DNA of 64,000 nt from Grifola frondosa (taxonomy: Eukaryota; Basidiomycota; Agaricomycetes; Polyporales; Grifolaceae). The notes under the pieces were generated by a model. It was given only the letters and a program-made list of their open reading frames with translations. It had not been told where the DNA came from and did not search any database. This document shows positions 1 to 10,825 of the stretch, piece by piece. Numbering within the stretch: position 1 is the first letter of the stretch; every line of letters starts with the position of its first letter. A program made the position numbers and the translations under genes. Where the stretch lies: contig LUGG01000033.1 in assembly GCA_001683735.1 (NCBI GenBank), positions 62,001 through 126,000 of the forward strand. The letters run 5' to 3'.

Positions 1-2
1 GA

Positions 3-893
3 GAACTGCGGCGAAACGATCCACGGGGGCGGGTGGTTTGTCTCGAATGTGACGGCAAAACGTCTGTTGACTTTTGCGATAAGCCGACGTGCATGAGCGC
101 GGAGATCCACAAGGACAAGAGGGACGACTTGGAATCGCCGCACCTGACTACGCACAATGTTTTCAAACTGCGGACCAATATTCTTGACTGGAGAGAGTAC
201 GGTCAGAATTACCGTGCAGCGCGAGATGCGCTGAAGAAGGCCCAAGCGGCATTCGAGGATTCGGCCGAAATGGAGGCGGCGCAAGCTGGGACGGATGGGG
301 GAGATGTGGAGTTGTCATCTGAGCAAGTCGTACGGACGAAAGAATCGGAAACCCTCTCAGCAGAACAGACGACTCCAGATACTGCGGTGGCCTCGCCTTC
401 AGATGAGGCATCCGAGTCAGAGAATGCCCCAAACCGTACGGCAAAGATCGTCGAGAAGAGATTGGCATGTGTGGTATGTGGAGAGCGGGTGGCTCGGCCA
501 TGTTGGTATTGCTTCGTCTGTGAAGGTGAGCTGATCCTCGAAGCATCCCGAATGCGAAGACCAAATACTTTCAAACTAGATGATACGTTCATATGCAACA
601 CTTGCGATGCGAAAGGTGGCGTGTCTGTGGGAAAGCACCAAGCTTCACATGGCCTGGTCAGATGCCAAGAGGAAGTGGCAGTGACGGTTGCTGACGAGGA
701 TAAGCAAAGCCCGACCGACTTGAAGCTGGAAAATCTGGAGACGAGGTTCGCGGCAATGGAGACGAAATTCGGCGTGGTGGATGACCGCTTGCTTCGCATG
801 GAACAAGTACTCGAAGTTATCGGGGCTTTGTTGGCGAAAGGCACGCAACTCGATGGCGGCATCCAGCATGCAAGTCAAGAAAATAAACATTAG
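3..893 (+). CDS. Cysteine-rich ZZ/RING-like protein, 3' part
   Basis: The reading frame is open from the window edge (base 3) to TAG/TAA at 893, so the start lies upstream. Two cysteine/histidine clusters are visible. One near the beginning has CLEC followed by CDKPTC. The second, in the last third, has CVVC, CWYCFVC, CNTC and then a His-rich stretch ending HGLVRC, as in ZZ-type zinc-binding folds of many agaricomycete proteins. Between them is an acidic Ser/Thr/Glu-rich linker. The last 60 residues (LENLETRFAAMETKF onward) form a heptad-like coiled coil, suggesting oligomerisation. There is no frameshift or internal stop, unlike almost everything downstream, so this is probably a live gene at the edge of the repeat array. 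Function is not known; zinc binding is inferred from Cys/His spacing. Confidence 0.6.
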   Translation, partial: ELRRNDPRGRVVCLECDGKTSVDFCDKPTCMSAEIHKDKRDDLESPHLTTHNVFKLRTNILDWREYGQNYRAARDALKKAQAAFEDSAEMEAAQAGTDGGDVELSSEQVVRTKESETLSAEQTTPDTAVASPSDEASESENAPNRTAKIVEKRLACVVCGERVARPCWYCFVCEGELILEASRMRRPNTFKLDDTFICNTCDAKGGVSVGKHQASHGLVRCQEEVAVTVADEDKQSPTDLKLENLETRFAAMETKFGVVDDRLLRMEQVLEVIGALLAKGTQLDGGIQHASQENKH

Positions 894-977
894 GTTTGAG
901 GCGAGAGAGGTATGCTGTCGCTTCAATGTCTTCATTAGGTGCTAAGGAGATACTATCACGCAGCCTGTCACCTCTCC

Positions 978-1986
978 TTATACCACTTTTTCTGCGCTGC
1001 TGCTTGTATTAATGAGTTGGAGATGCGATGCAAACCTTGATAAAAGAGCGTGATGATGACTGAATACTACATACGACGACGATAAGGCAGAATACTCTAA
1101 GAAAGAAAGAAGAGGCACTTCAATTCCCGCATATACTAGAGTGAACGCCGGCACATACGAAGTAATGATGAGACAGAATACCATACGAACCAAAGAAATG
1201 TCACAATCATAGTAGTCTACCCCGACCTTAGATGGACAGACTTCGAGTTCAAATGGCTCATGAACGGTTGTCCTGCCTGACACTATTTCCTCGTTATTAT
1301 CCAGCATGGCCTCGTGCTCTCCCTCTCTGTAAGCTCCCTGCTCATCCAAGGAACGGGAATCGATCGCGGAGAACGAGAATTCGCGGTCGAGAAGGGCACC
1401 GAGGGGTCCAACAGAAGCTGCAAACTGGAGCGAGGCGACAAACGACGAACGACCAATCTTCGGTGTCAGATTGGGGTGGAGATTGAGCATGAACTGTGAG
1501 ATGATTGATAATCGCGGTTATTCTGTGCCGCACTGGATGTCAATATAAATTTGAAGGAAGAGGGATCAATCATAGCTACTGACGAGTCGATGAATTCGTT
1601 GATATATGAACCGGATTGCTACAGTGTACGAGGTCCAAGTTAGGGCCGGTAGGGATTCGAAACGGATTTCCCCACAAATATTTGTCAACACAATATCTCT
1701 AATGTTCCATCACCGCCAAAGTCTATTAAATGCACTGTGGTCAAGCAGGATTAGGCATGCAGTAACTGTCGGTAACCTACAAGAAGTACATCGTGCCTGA
1801 CATGATCAGTCGATGCACATGTCGAGGAAGAACTGGCAAACGGGCCACCTCGCAAGATCACCATGCGACCACACACCGCAACATGTTGTGATACAGCTGT
1901 ACGACATAATATATTAGATGAGAAAGCAATTGGGGACGTGTCGCTCACATTTGCAGATCCTCTTCGGCGCTGACAGCGGATGACAC
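978..1986 (-). pseudogene. DUF6533 gene copy 1, internally deleted
   Basis: The final-exon part (1230-1490) matches the C-terminal exon of the other copies (FSFSAID, SLDEQ, HEPFE), but the usual stop is missing and the frame runs on to 978. The first exon is recognisable at 1950-1986 (SSAVSAEEDLQ), with GTGAGC as donor. Two lesions are clear. The start codon reads GTG (1984-1986) where other copies have ATG. The stretch between the sequence at about 1865 and about 1870 lacks roughly exons 2-6 compared with the other copies. A weakened TATA motif (TTATATC, near 2053) remains upstream. A dead gene. Confidence 0.6.
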
Positions 1987-2111
1987 GGTACGAGGTAGTC
2001 CGAAAGACGTAGGAGTCGATGTTTTCGCAGAAATGGAGAAACAACTCTTGATCTTATATCTACCCTCGAGGAGAACGCCACTACACTGCGACATCCTTGC
2101 TGTCAGAATGT

Positions 2112-2385
2112 GATTCATCGTAGCTGTACGAGCAAAGTTCACGGTCAGCACTTGAATTGAGATGAGTAGGTTTTCACACCAGATAGATCACTACCTGTCG
2201 GCCACGACACCTTCTGTTCAGAGAGCACGGACAGATGAGTGACGATGGGTATAAATGAACCACCTAGTGGTTGAACAGGTATGTGAAATAGAAATCGCAG
2301 CTCAGGCTGTGTATCTGCCGCGGAAAATTAGTTGGTAGCTTGCGTGATAGAATGTGGCGCGCGCGAGTCCAGAGAGACTGCACGC
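2112..2385 (-). pseudogene. S module (3' end of second minus-strand gene), 5' flank of retroelement
   Basis: This stretch matches the S modules at 14337-15300, 22013-22990 and 42200-43000, including the landmarks around TTGAGATGAGTAG, the CAGGCTGTGTATC stretch and the GCGCGAGTCCAGA stretch. It is interrupted at 2385 by the LTR element and resumes at 9868. Frames are not open for long, so it was already degenerate. In better copies this segment encodes two hydrophobic segments and a short tail after a 64-nt intron. Confidence 0.45.
2382..2385. repeat. Target site duplication, left (ACGC)
   Basis: ACGC here and at 9868-9871 flank the LTRs. A fifth base T is shared with the first LTR base and position 9872, so a 5-bp duplication ACGCT cannot be excluded. 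Confidence 0.7.
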
Positions 2386-2592
2386 TGGAGTAGGAGATCG
2401 AGGCCAGTGAGACACAGAGGCACAAGCGCGGAGGAAGAGGCATAGACGCGGAGGCATAGGCTTAGTCAGCGAGGGAGATAGCAGGGGAATCAGTTGTACA
2501 CGTAGCCAGTCGTCGTTCATGGACGCGCTCGAGTTCCACGCTTCTTGGTCAGAGTCAGTTCACGTTCTTGGAGTGTCCTGAGGGCCCCTCCA
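2386..2592 (+). repeat. 5' LTR
   Basis: 207 bp, beginning TGGAG and ending CTCCA (perfect 5-bp inverted ends). Identical to 9661-9867 except C at 2447 versus T at 9722. No indels. Confidence 0.95.
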
Positions 2593-2595
2593 TTG

Positions 2596-2645
2596 TGGTG
2601 ACGGAAGCGCGATTCGAACCACGACCTTTCCGACTAGATTGTTAA
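2596..2645 (+). other. Primer-binding site resembling an antisense tRNA 3' half
   Basis: Three bases after the LTR, TGGTGACGGAAGCGC is complementary to a tRNA 3' end (CCA). The following GATTCGAACC is the complement of the GGTTCGAATC T-arm/B-box. The likeness to a tRNA runs about 50 nt, much longer than the usual primer-binding complementarity. I could not assign the tRNA isotype; the implied T-stem pairs poorly, so an indel or divergence is likely. Confidence 0.7.
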
Positions 2646-4319
2646 AAAAAAAAAACTTCAACTATCTCAAAAAACAAAAACTCGAACTCCTGCTCTTTCT
2701 ACCTTTCGCGCTGGCTCCGCACACCTCTGACCGACCCCGCGACAATAAAGGGCGTTGGATTTCTGCAAAAACCGCTTCTCCCATCCCTCCTTCCAGCCCC
2801 GAAATTTCAGAACTTTCCAGTCTTCCTCCTTCCACAGCACCCTCTCTTTCGTCATCCTTCCACCCGTCACCCGCCATCGCGCCCATTCCTATTCCCGTTC
2901 CTTCAATTTCCTCAATTTCTAGTCATATTCCCGCCCTTTCTTTTGCCCCAATTGCTTCTCCTGTTCCCGCACCACCAACACAGTTAACTTTAGCTCCAGT
3001 TTCCGTTACATCCCTTTCACTTGCCCCAGCTCCACAGTCCACTTCCACCATGACTAAACTTCTAACACCATTCCACGGCACACGCAAGAACGAGAACCCC
3101 GTCAATTTCTAAAGGACATCGAAGGACTTTATGGCACTGACGCCGAACGCGTCACCGCCTTCGTCAACCGTTTGGTGGCCGATGGGTTCGCAGAGCGATG
3201 GTATGATTCCTCCCCTCATCCAACAAAGCATCATGGACCGCGCTGAAGACAGAATTTCTCCTAAAATGGCCAAAACCGCCTCACATTGTCATGGACGCTG
3301 AGGCCGTCACCGTCCGTCTCACCACCATGAAATGCGACCCTGCTCTTTTAGGTACATACGACACGAGCGGACTCGAAGAAGTCCCCTACCACATTGCGTG
3401 GGCGCGCGAAATCTGCCGCGTGGCAATGCTCCACGATGCACCCGATTCCATGGTCGTTACAATCCACTCTGCTCTTCCGCGACCTCTCAAACGACACAGC
3501 GGCAATCCGAAAACGTGGCACGAGCTCTTGACCAACGTTGAAGGCGTCCCCATGACCACCCTCGTCGACGACGTCAACGACTGGAAAGCAATCAACGAGC
3601 TCCGACACAATAACGACGCCACCGTAGCTGCGCTTCAACGCAACGCAACCCTTGAGAACTCCGTAGCGTCTCTGCAGCATAGCATGCAGAGTCTCCAGCT
3701 GAACCGCAGCCCTGCTCCTAGCGCTTTACCCGTTAATCGGTTTCCCTTTTCAGGCAACCAACCAATCCCCGCTGGCCGAGGAATACCTCAGAGTGCACGC
3801 GCACCATCCATGAACCCTGCAACGTTAACCCAGCCTCCCGCTCTACCCATCCTTCCCGCTCCTGACGCTGTGGCGCGTCTCACTGCTTTACGAACCAACA
3901 TCCTTGTCCACCACCCCGATTCCGAGCCCGGACACATTGCATACAAAACTCAGATCACCGAATGGACACAGAAAAACCCGAACGCTACCCCAGATGAGAC
4001 GAAGCCCTACCCACTCACGCCGGGCACTGCTCCGGTAGGCAGTCGCGAATGCCATCGCTGCGGGATTACCGGACACCATGGCTATGCATGTTCCAGCATC
4101 GCACCTGTTCCTCCACTAGAGACCAGATGGCGACGCGTTGCCGGCGAAATCCATCGTGATGCGAGCCCTCGCCGCCCGCCCAACCCGCGCCCCACCGATG
4201 TCCGTTTCATGGACACCCAATGGACTGGACAGCCTGTCTACGTCGCTTACCAAGCACCACCATCATGGTCAACAGAGGCGGGTGGATATATAGAAGAGTG
4301 GCAGCAGGGAAACGAATAA
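2639..4319 (+). pseudogene. gag of the gypsy element, two frameshifts
   Basis: Structural polyprotein that packages element RNA. The frame opens near 2639 (a conservative start is the ATG at 3050, after a Pro/Ser-rich leader). It breaks at 3109 and again at 3210, then runs open to TAA 4317-4319. Each break is restored by adding one C to a C run. The capsid-like part lies at about 3050-3700. A CCHC zinc knuckle (CHRCGITGHHGYAC, pattern CX2CX4HX4C) is at 4050-4091. pol follows in the same frame after the stop. Confidence 0.85.
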
Positions 4320-4403
4320 GGGCCGTTTGTCGCAAGGGAACGCAAACGGTCCGACAACTCCAACCCAGCAAAGGAAACAACGTCCCCGAGTGTGGCGAGC
4401 TAA

Positions 4404-7400
4404 CGCTCGGGGACCAAGCACAGGCGTGCCTCGGAGCAATTACCAGTGGACACACGAAATCGCGTCGATACTATGTACCTCCCAGACTCTACAATCATAA
4501 ACTTTTATGACCTGTACTCAGTCGAATCTCAACGCCTCACTGCGCCCAACATTGGGCTTTTAGAATCCAAACCTTTCGTTCACCACTTAGCGCTTCATAG
4601 TCCAACCGGCGAAATCGTACGCGTTAAAGGTCTTTTCGACGACGGAGCCATGATTAGCGTCATGAGCACCGATCTCTGGACTATCGTAAAACACCGCCTC
4701 GGCCCAGCACAGCCCTCCACACGCAAACTGCGCATGGCCGATGGCTTCATCGTACCATCTGAAGGAAGCTGGACCGGAACCGTGCACCTCGGCGGCACAC
4801 ACACCCGAGGCGCCTTCGAAATCTTTCCAAGCGGAGGTGCCTGGTCCTTTCTCGTAGGAAAACCGCTCCTACAAGCCTTTCACGCTATTCATAATTATGA
4901 TTCCGACACTCTACTCATTCCAACCTCCTCTGGACAATGTACCTTACAAAACCAGCTCGGGCAAACCCCCGACACCACGGCGTTGGCCGCCGCCGGACTC
5001 AGCCTTGCACTAGACATCAAAGTATATTCTTCGATCATTGTTGATACCATTTCAAGCTCTAGTATCGAATCCTCCGCCGAATTAACTCAAATAGTAGATT
5101 GCCCACCTTGCACCAACCAAACGAAACCTGACCATATCACTTTACCCGATTCGACTTCCGCTTTCGTTATCACTGCTACCGAACCCATCGCTAACCCTTC
5201 CCTGCCCCCACAGCTACAACCAAATGTCCATCGCCGTACCTACGTCGAAGAAGTTGAAGACGAAGACGCACAACCACTACCGCAATACCATATGAATGCA
5301 CACATCCCACCTGTACCCACTTCCAAACCTATTCCAGAGGCAGCTAACACACACCATCAAGGCGCCGAGCCAACAACGCATGCACTCCGACGCACACGTC
5401 AAATTCGATGGCCCGCCTTGTTCGTCGCTGGTCGACGCTACGCACGGAAACGCCGACATATTTGGTACAAACATACTTTACGCAATAGTACGCCAACTAC
5501 TGCAACAACCACCGCTGCACCGCTCAACGACGACAACCTTTGGTACATCGGACCTGACGCACCTCTCCCAGATCCCACCGAAGATGCCGAATTTTCTATT
5601 AACCATATTTCTTCTCAAGCTCCTTCCTTACCGTTCACACGTCTTACTGACCCCTTTAACCCACAGCGCATTTCAGCTATTTTAGATGCCGTTACAATTG
5701 GCGCTGACCTTACAAACACACAACTTAGTGAAGTTAATAACTTACTTACCGAATTTGCTGACTGTTTTGCTCTTTCAGTCAGTGAAGTCACCCCGGTCGA
5801 AGGAGCAATCCATCGACTGAACATCCCGGACGATGCGACCTTTTCCCGACGCATCCATCAACGACCGCTGACCCGCCGCAACGCGAATACCTCCATGGGA
5901 AGATTGATGACCTCCTTGCAGCCGGCGTAATAGCGCAATGTGATCCCAGCCAGGTGAAGTGTGTTTCCTCAATCACCCTTGCTCAAAAAGCCCACGAAGG
6001 CAATGGCCTCCCCCTAGCTGAACTCCAACACCGCGTCAACGACCAGTGCGTTGCCGCCGGACTTCCACCATACTTCGACCTTCCCGAAAGACCGCCGCCT
6101 CCCGAATCCACAACACAACCACTACCCAATGCAGAGCCAAAATGGCGCATCTGTCAGAACTTCGCGGAAATTAATCGTGTCACAGAAATCGCTCCCATGC
6201 CTCAAGGTGACGTACGCGGCAAGCAGCAAGCCCTTAGCGGTCACCGTTGGTTATGCACTTTCGACTTCGCCTCCGGATTCTATGCAGTCACCGTCGCCGA
6301 AGAATCGCGGCCCTACACTTGCTTTTACGTAGAAGGCCGCGGATATTTCTGGTGCATCAAAATGCCCTTTGGCCTAACGGGAGCGCCATCTACATTTGCT
6401 CACATGACCGGCATTCACCTTCACGACTTTCTTGCGGACGGCACCATGGAACTTTTCGTCGACGATGGAGCCTCCGCCGACGATGACTTCGACTCCCTTA
6501 TTAGCAAGCTACGACGAATTTTTACGCGCATCCGCGACCGCAGGATGTCACTATCACCTTCCAAATCCCAATTCTTTGTCACCGATGCGGTGTTCACCGG
6601 TGCCTCTGTTGGACCGTCCGGAGTAACCGCGGATCATGCTAAGTTGACCGCAATTGTTGATTGGCAACCCCCCAAAAATGCACTTAACCTAAACTCTTTC
6701 TTAGGACTCACTGGACACTTTCGCGACCTTATAAAGGATTATGCCAAAATCGAGGCCCCTCTGCGCAACCTTCTACGCGAAGTTGACCTTCCCAAAACCT
6801 ACTCCAAGACCACATACCGACGCATACTAACCAACCATGTTCTCGCTGAGCGGTGGACAGACGCACACACCGATTCGTTTCTTACTCTCAAGACTATTCT
6901 AACTTCCGAGCCTGTTCTCCGCCGTCCAAATGGGATGGCACACCCTTCATAGTCACCACTGACGGTTGTCAAGAAGGTTTCGGCGCAGTTCTTACACAAC
7001 GCTTTCAAACGGTTTTACCCAATGGACGAACCGTTGAACACCTACATCCTATCGCGTTCGCCTCAAAACGAACATCACGAACCGAAGAGAAGTACAAGCC
7101 TTTCCTTCTTGAATTTGCTGCACTGAAATTTGCGTTAGATAAGTTTTCGGATATTATATGGGGATTCCCCATCGAAATTGAGACCGACTGCCAAGCTCTC
7201 CGCGACGTCCTTATCAACGACAAGCTGAACGCGGCACATGCTCGATGGCGCGACTCCATCCTCGCCCATCAAATCGTCGACGTCCGCCACGTTCCCGGAC
7301 GCCTCAATGTCGTGGCCGACGGCATCAGCCGCGTAGGCGAAGGGAGTCCCCGCACTTCAACCGATGGCAGCACATGGACCGTTAGCGAAGACTGGGAATC

Positions 7401-8802
7401 ATCACTCGGACTTATTCAAGACATTTTCCAGATTGACGACGAACATACCGCCCTACTTACGCGGTTCCAGAACGAGCCCCTCTTTCTCGAAGTTATCCAA
7501 GCTCTTTTAGACCTCGATACTGATACTGATTCTCGCAGACTCCGCCGCGCTCAGCACCGAGCCTCCCAATACATGCTCGACAATGCAAAACTATGGAAAC
7601 TCACCACAGGGCCCACACCACGTGCACGATCACGCGTAGAATGCGTACCTCAGACGGAAGCAGTCGAACTCGCGCGCCAACAACATCAAAACGGCGGCCA
7701 CTGGGGGCGCGATTCCATCAAAATCGCCCTACTGGATCGCATCTGCAGCCCGCACCTCGACCAATCCATCATCAAAGCCATCCAGGAATGTGGTCAATGC
7801 AAGAACTTCGCGCGGTAAGCACCTCCACTCCCTGCTAGACCCTATTACACGACGACATCCGTTTGAACTCCTTGTCGGAGACTACCTTGCCTTACCTAAA
7901 GGCAAGGGCGGCTATCACACTGTCGGTTTGTACTTGGACACCTTTTTCGCAACATGCATGGGCGTTCAAGTACAAAAACCGCTGGCAGTGCTAAAACTAC
8001 TAACAACAGTCTCCAACAGATATTCCGAGCATACATCCCACCAGAGACCTTTATGTCCGACGGCGGGTCTCATTTCGACAACAACGACGTCCGCGACACA
8101 TGTACCTCGTGGCACGTTCGCACACACATTGTCGCCGCCTACTCACCGTGGATTAACGGGCTAGTCGAGGGTACTAACAAACTTCTTCTTCATATTCTTC
8201 AACGCCTTTGTGCACCTGACCTTAACGATGCCGATATCAATGCCGCGACATGGGACACCCTACCTGGCCATTGGCCAGACCGCCTTGATGAAGCTCTTCA
8301 AGCGCTTAATACCCGTATTCTTCCCGCACTCAAATTTACACCCAAAGAACTTCTTCTTAGCTTACCCATTAATACTAACCCGACCCCCGACCGGCGACGC
8401 AACTGAACCCGTTGAACCCGACGCTATCGCACTCCATCTCGCTTACGCCGCTCAACAATGTCTCGACGGCTGTGACGCCATTGTCGCCCACGCGTCAAAG
8501 CGAAAAGCAGCATTTGACCGCCGCGTTCAGCGAACCAAACCCGGTGAAGTCATTTTCATTCCTGGCTCCCTTATTCAAGTTTATCGCAGTGATCTTGAAA
8601 CCACCCTAAGTACCGCTCGCAAGCTCCTCCGCGCTGGTCGCAACCTCGACGCGTTATCAAACGCATCAAGAACTCCTATAAACTTGCAACCATTGATGGT
8701 TTTCCCATTAACGGGACCTTTCACGCACGCCGGCTGCGTTGTTACCACCTTAATTCCAATTCCCAACTTGCCCTTGATGAGGCGCGGCCGCCGCGCGGCT
8801 AG
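4404..8802 (+). pseudogene. pol of the gypsy element (PR-RT-RH-IN), six frame breaks
   Basis: Encodes the replication and integration enzymes. A retropepsin-like protease lies near 4630-4900 with DDGA in place of the usual D-S/T-G, and LVGKPLL as the second motif. Reverse transcriptase spans about 5800-6800, with the catalytic FVDD at 6455-6466 and the FGLTGAP motif. RNase H is at 6930-7330. The integrase HHCC zinc finger is at about 7680-7806, and the DDE core has Asp 7880, Asp 8059 and Glu 8167 (Asp-35-Glu spacing). A C-terminal chromo-like tail ends in TAG 8800-8802. The frame breaks at about 5873, 6929, 7812, 7976, 8386 and 8628, each by one base. There are no internal substitution stops. 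Confidence 0.9.
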
Positions 8803-8996
8803 CGAGAACGCATGGATTGATGTTGCTGATACCGACTAACCATTATTTTTTGCTCGGTCAGTCATTCCATCAGCTGCTCACGTTATACATGCTGGCCATT
8901 TCCTTTTTAGATCTTCGCCGTCTACGTCTAGCTTATGGATACAAGCGCTCAACATATTTAAACCCTACGTTTTTTTTTTTTTCTCTTCCCAATAAT

Positions 8997-9551
8997 ATGT
9001 CGTCCACTTCCTCCTTACCATTTGATGATCCAGATTCTCCTGTGCTTCCAACTTTTAATGATAATTCCACTTTTTCAGTTGCCTCTTCCTTTCCACCCAT
9101 TCGATCTGCTTTATCGCCCGACATCAATGACCCCATCTCCTCCACTGGCCGCATACGCCTACACGCTGCCCTCCACTCCCTAGGCTTTTCGCACCATCCA
9201 GACGCCTGGGTAGTCACACGATGCCCGGATGGCGCTCTGATCGGCATTGGCACATTCTTTACCCTGATCACCAACCCTCACAACCGCTACATGGACCTAC
9301 GCGGGCGAATCATTAGTGTTCGTGTTCTAGAACAGGACTTCGCAGAGTTCTGGGTCTCCCTTGATCAGCGCGACCATGCATACCTCCACGTTCCCTTGGC
9401 CCATGCATCCTTGGGATTCTTGGACTCCATCCGCATCAACTTGTTCCGTCCTTATCTTCTAAGCACCATTGGACGCCTCCCATATTCAGCATCCATCTTG
9501 GTATCAGAGGCATCCCAATCACGCACACTCCCTATCTTCGCTCTACCTTGA
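8997..9551 (+). CDS. Third ORF of the gypsy element, 184 aa, unknown function
   Basis: An open frame lies between pol and the 3' LTR. ATG 8997 follows a 13-nt T run and a TATTTAAA-like box (about 8953), so it could have its own transcript. The first 60 residues are Ser/Pro-rich and probably disordered. The rest looks globular (GRIRLHAALHSLGF..., WVVTRCPDGALIGIG...). There is no signal peptide or membrane segment, so nothing supports an envelope protein, although that is the position env would take. Unlike gag and pol it contains no frameshift. Family not recognised. Confidence 0.55.
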   Translation: MSSTSSLPFDDPDSPVLPTFNDNSTFSVASSFPPIRSALSPDINDPISSTGRIRLHAALHSLGFSHHPDAWVVTRCPDGALIGIGTFFTLITNPHNRYMDLRGRIISVRVLEQDFAEFWVSLDQRDHAYLHVPLAHASLGFLDSIRINLFRPYLLSTIGRLPYSASILVSEASQSRTLPIFALP

Positions 9552-9647
9552 CCCTGGAGCAGGCCGAGGAGGGCCAGGTCGACCACATGATCCAAACCGA
9601 TGGAGCTTGATCGCCACCCTTTCTTGCGGTGAGGACACCGCTTTGTT

Positions 9648-9656
9648 TGAGGGGGG
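9648..9656 (+). other. Polypurine tract
   Basis: TGAGGGGGG lies four bases upstream of the 3' LTR, the position from which plus-strand DNA synthesis is primed in LTR retrotransposons. Confidence 0.7.
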
Positions 9657-9660
9657 CACA

Positions 9661-9867
9661 TGGAGTAGGAGATCGAGGCCAGTGAGACACAGAGGCACAA
9701 GCGCGGAGGAAGAGGCATAGATGCGGAGGCATAGGCTTAGTCAGCGAGGGAGATAGCAGGGGAATCAGTTGTACACGTAGCCAGTCGTCGTTCATGGACG
9801 CGCTCGAGTTCCACGCTTCTTGGTCAGAGTCAGTTCACGTTCTTGGAGTGTCCTGAGGGCCCCTCCA
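9661..9867 (+). repeat. 3' LTR
   Basis: 207 bp, one substitution relative to 2386-2592 (T at 9722). Ends CTCCA and is followed by the right-hand ACGC. Confidence 0.95.
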
Positions 9868-9871
9868 ACGC
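9868..9871. repeat. Target site duplication, right (ACGC)
   Basis: Matches 2382-2385. Joining the two flanks restores the sequence seen in uninterrupted S modules (compare 14775-14830). Confidence 0.7.
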
Positions 9872-10320
9872 TCACAGACACGGAATCACGGATGAAAAGA
9901 TATGATATGGCCACGGTGAAGTGCGACATGCTCCGACGTAAGCTCGCAAGCATATATATACCAAAGCAACACAGCGAATCTCAACGCTGCCATGGTTGCC
10001 CCGAATGGTGGAAACTCTACAACGTTCCGGAACTTCAGAAGAGAAACGTCGGACATCCGGCAATGTGAATCTGCAGAATACAATTTACCGCGACCGTGTG
10101 TCATCGACCACCCGAAGTGACTGACTGTATTAGTTTGGGAGTCACGGTGAGCGAAATTCTCGGCATCAGAAAACGTCGGATGGGCGGTATTGACTTTGAC
10201 TGGAGAGACCTACTGGAAGTAGATGAGGCGAGCAGACACAAATGGTCATTGCGTGCCAGACGCTATCAGAAGTGGACGGAATTCACAACATACAGAGTGA
10301 ATACATGCTGAATAACGCTA
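9868..10320 (-). pseudogene. S module, 3' flank of retroelement
   Basis: Continues the S module cut at 2385: GAATCACGGATG, the GATATGGCCACGGTG stretch and the later GTGACTGACTG stretch parallel 14800-15050 and 22430-22700. No long frame is open on -. Degenerate. Confidence 0.4.
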
Positions 10321-10825
10321 TGAACGAGAAACAAGGTATGTCGAGGGCATATAGTTAGCACCAACACTACCGAATAGCACTGATATATACCACTTTAGCT
10401 CCTCCTGCATGCCCAGAGTGCGTATTATAGTAGTGATACCGTCATCTCGTGGAGTATGATACAGGAAGCTGTCTGTATTAGTGACCCGGATGGAGTTGGC
10501 GGGGAATTGGATGCCATGCCAGCATCCGGCCATGCGTACCAGCACGTCGTACATGCTCACCATATGACCATAGGGCTCAAGCTCGGCGAGATACTACGAT
10601 CTGTCCTGAGCCTCGCTGTCGAAGAAGTCGGGGTCATCTACGAAGTCGTCATGTTGATGTGCGTGAAGGCCGTGGTCGCGGTCGCGCAGGAGGATGTAGG
10701 TGCAGATGATCCAAGCCAATCCAGCAGAAGTGGAGGATCCCTGCAACGAGGCGAGACTAGTTACAAAAGAAACGTCTTCGAAAACATACTGCATGAGATG
10801 ACGCGTGCGCGTGACGAGTTATCGA
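10321..10825 (-). pseudogene. M-type module b, copy 1
   Basis: Recognisable from paralogous stretches at 18060-18420, 27800-28170 and 38080-38460. On - it encodes an acidic segment (DDFVDDPDFFDSEAQD) related to the better kept DFFDSEKD exon of the 15318-15710 copy. It ends in the shared GAGATGACGCGTGCGCGTG stretch next to the GCGCTT cluster, which fits a 5' end. Many stops; function unknown. Confidence 0.35.

Larger units (their letters stand above)
2386..9867 (+). mobile_element. Ty3/gypsy LTR retrotransposon, full length
   Basis: Two direct 207-bp LTRs (TGGAG...CTCCA) enclose a primer-binding site, gag with a CCHC knuckle, and pol in the order protease, reverse transcriptase, RNase H, integrase. 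This order is diagnostic of Ty3/gypsy (Metaviridae). A third ORF and a polypurine tract follow. The LTRs differ at a single base (C at 2447, T at 9722), and the flanks carry a short target duplication ACGC. The flanking host sequence reads continuously across the site as in paralogous S modules (GACTGCACG...GAATCACG). Insertion is therefore recent. gag and pol nevertheless contain eight frame breaks. Confidence 0.95.

Noticed and set aside
8997..9551. Envelope gene in the gypsy element
   Set aside because: Position fits, but there is no signal peptide, transmembrane helix or fusion-like segment.
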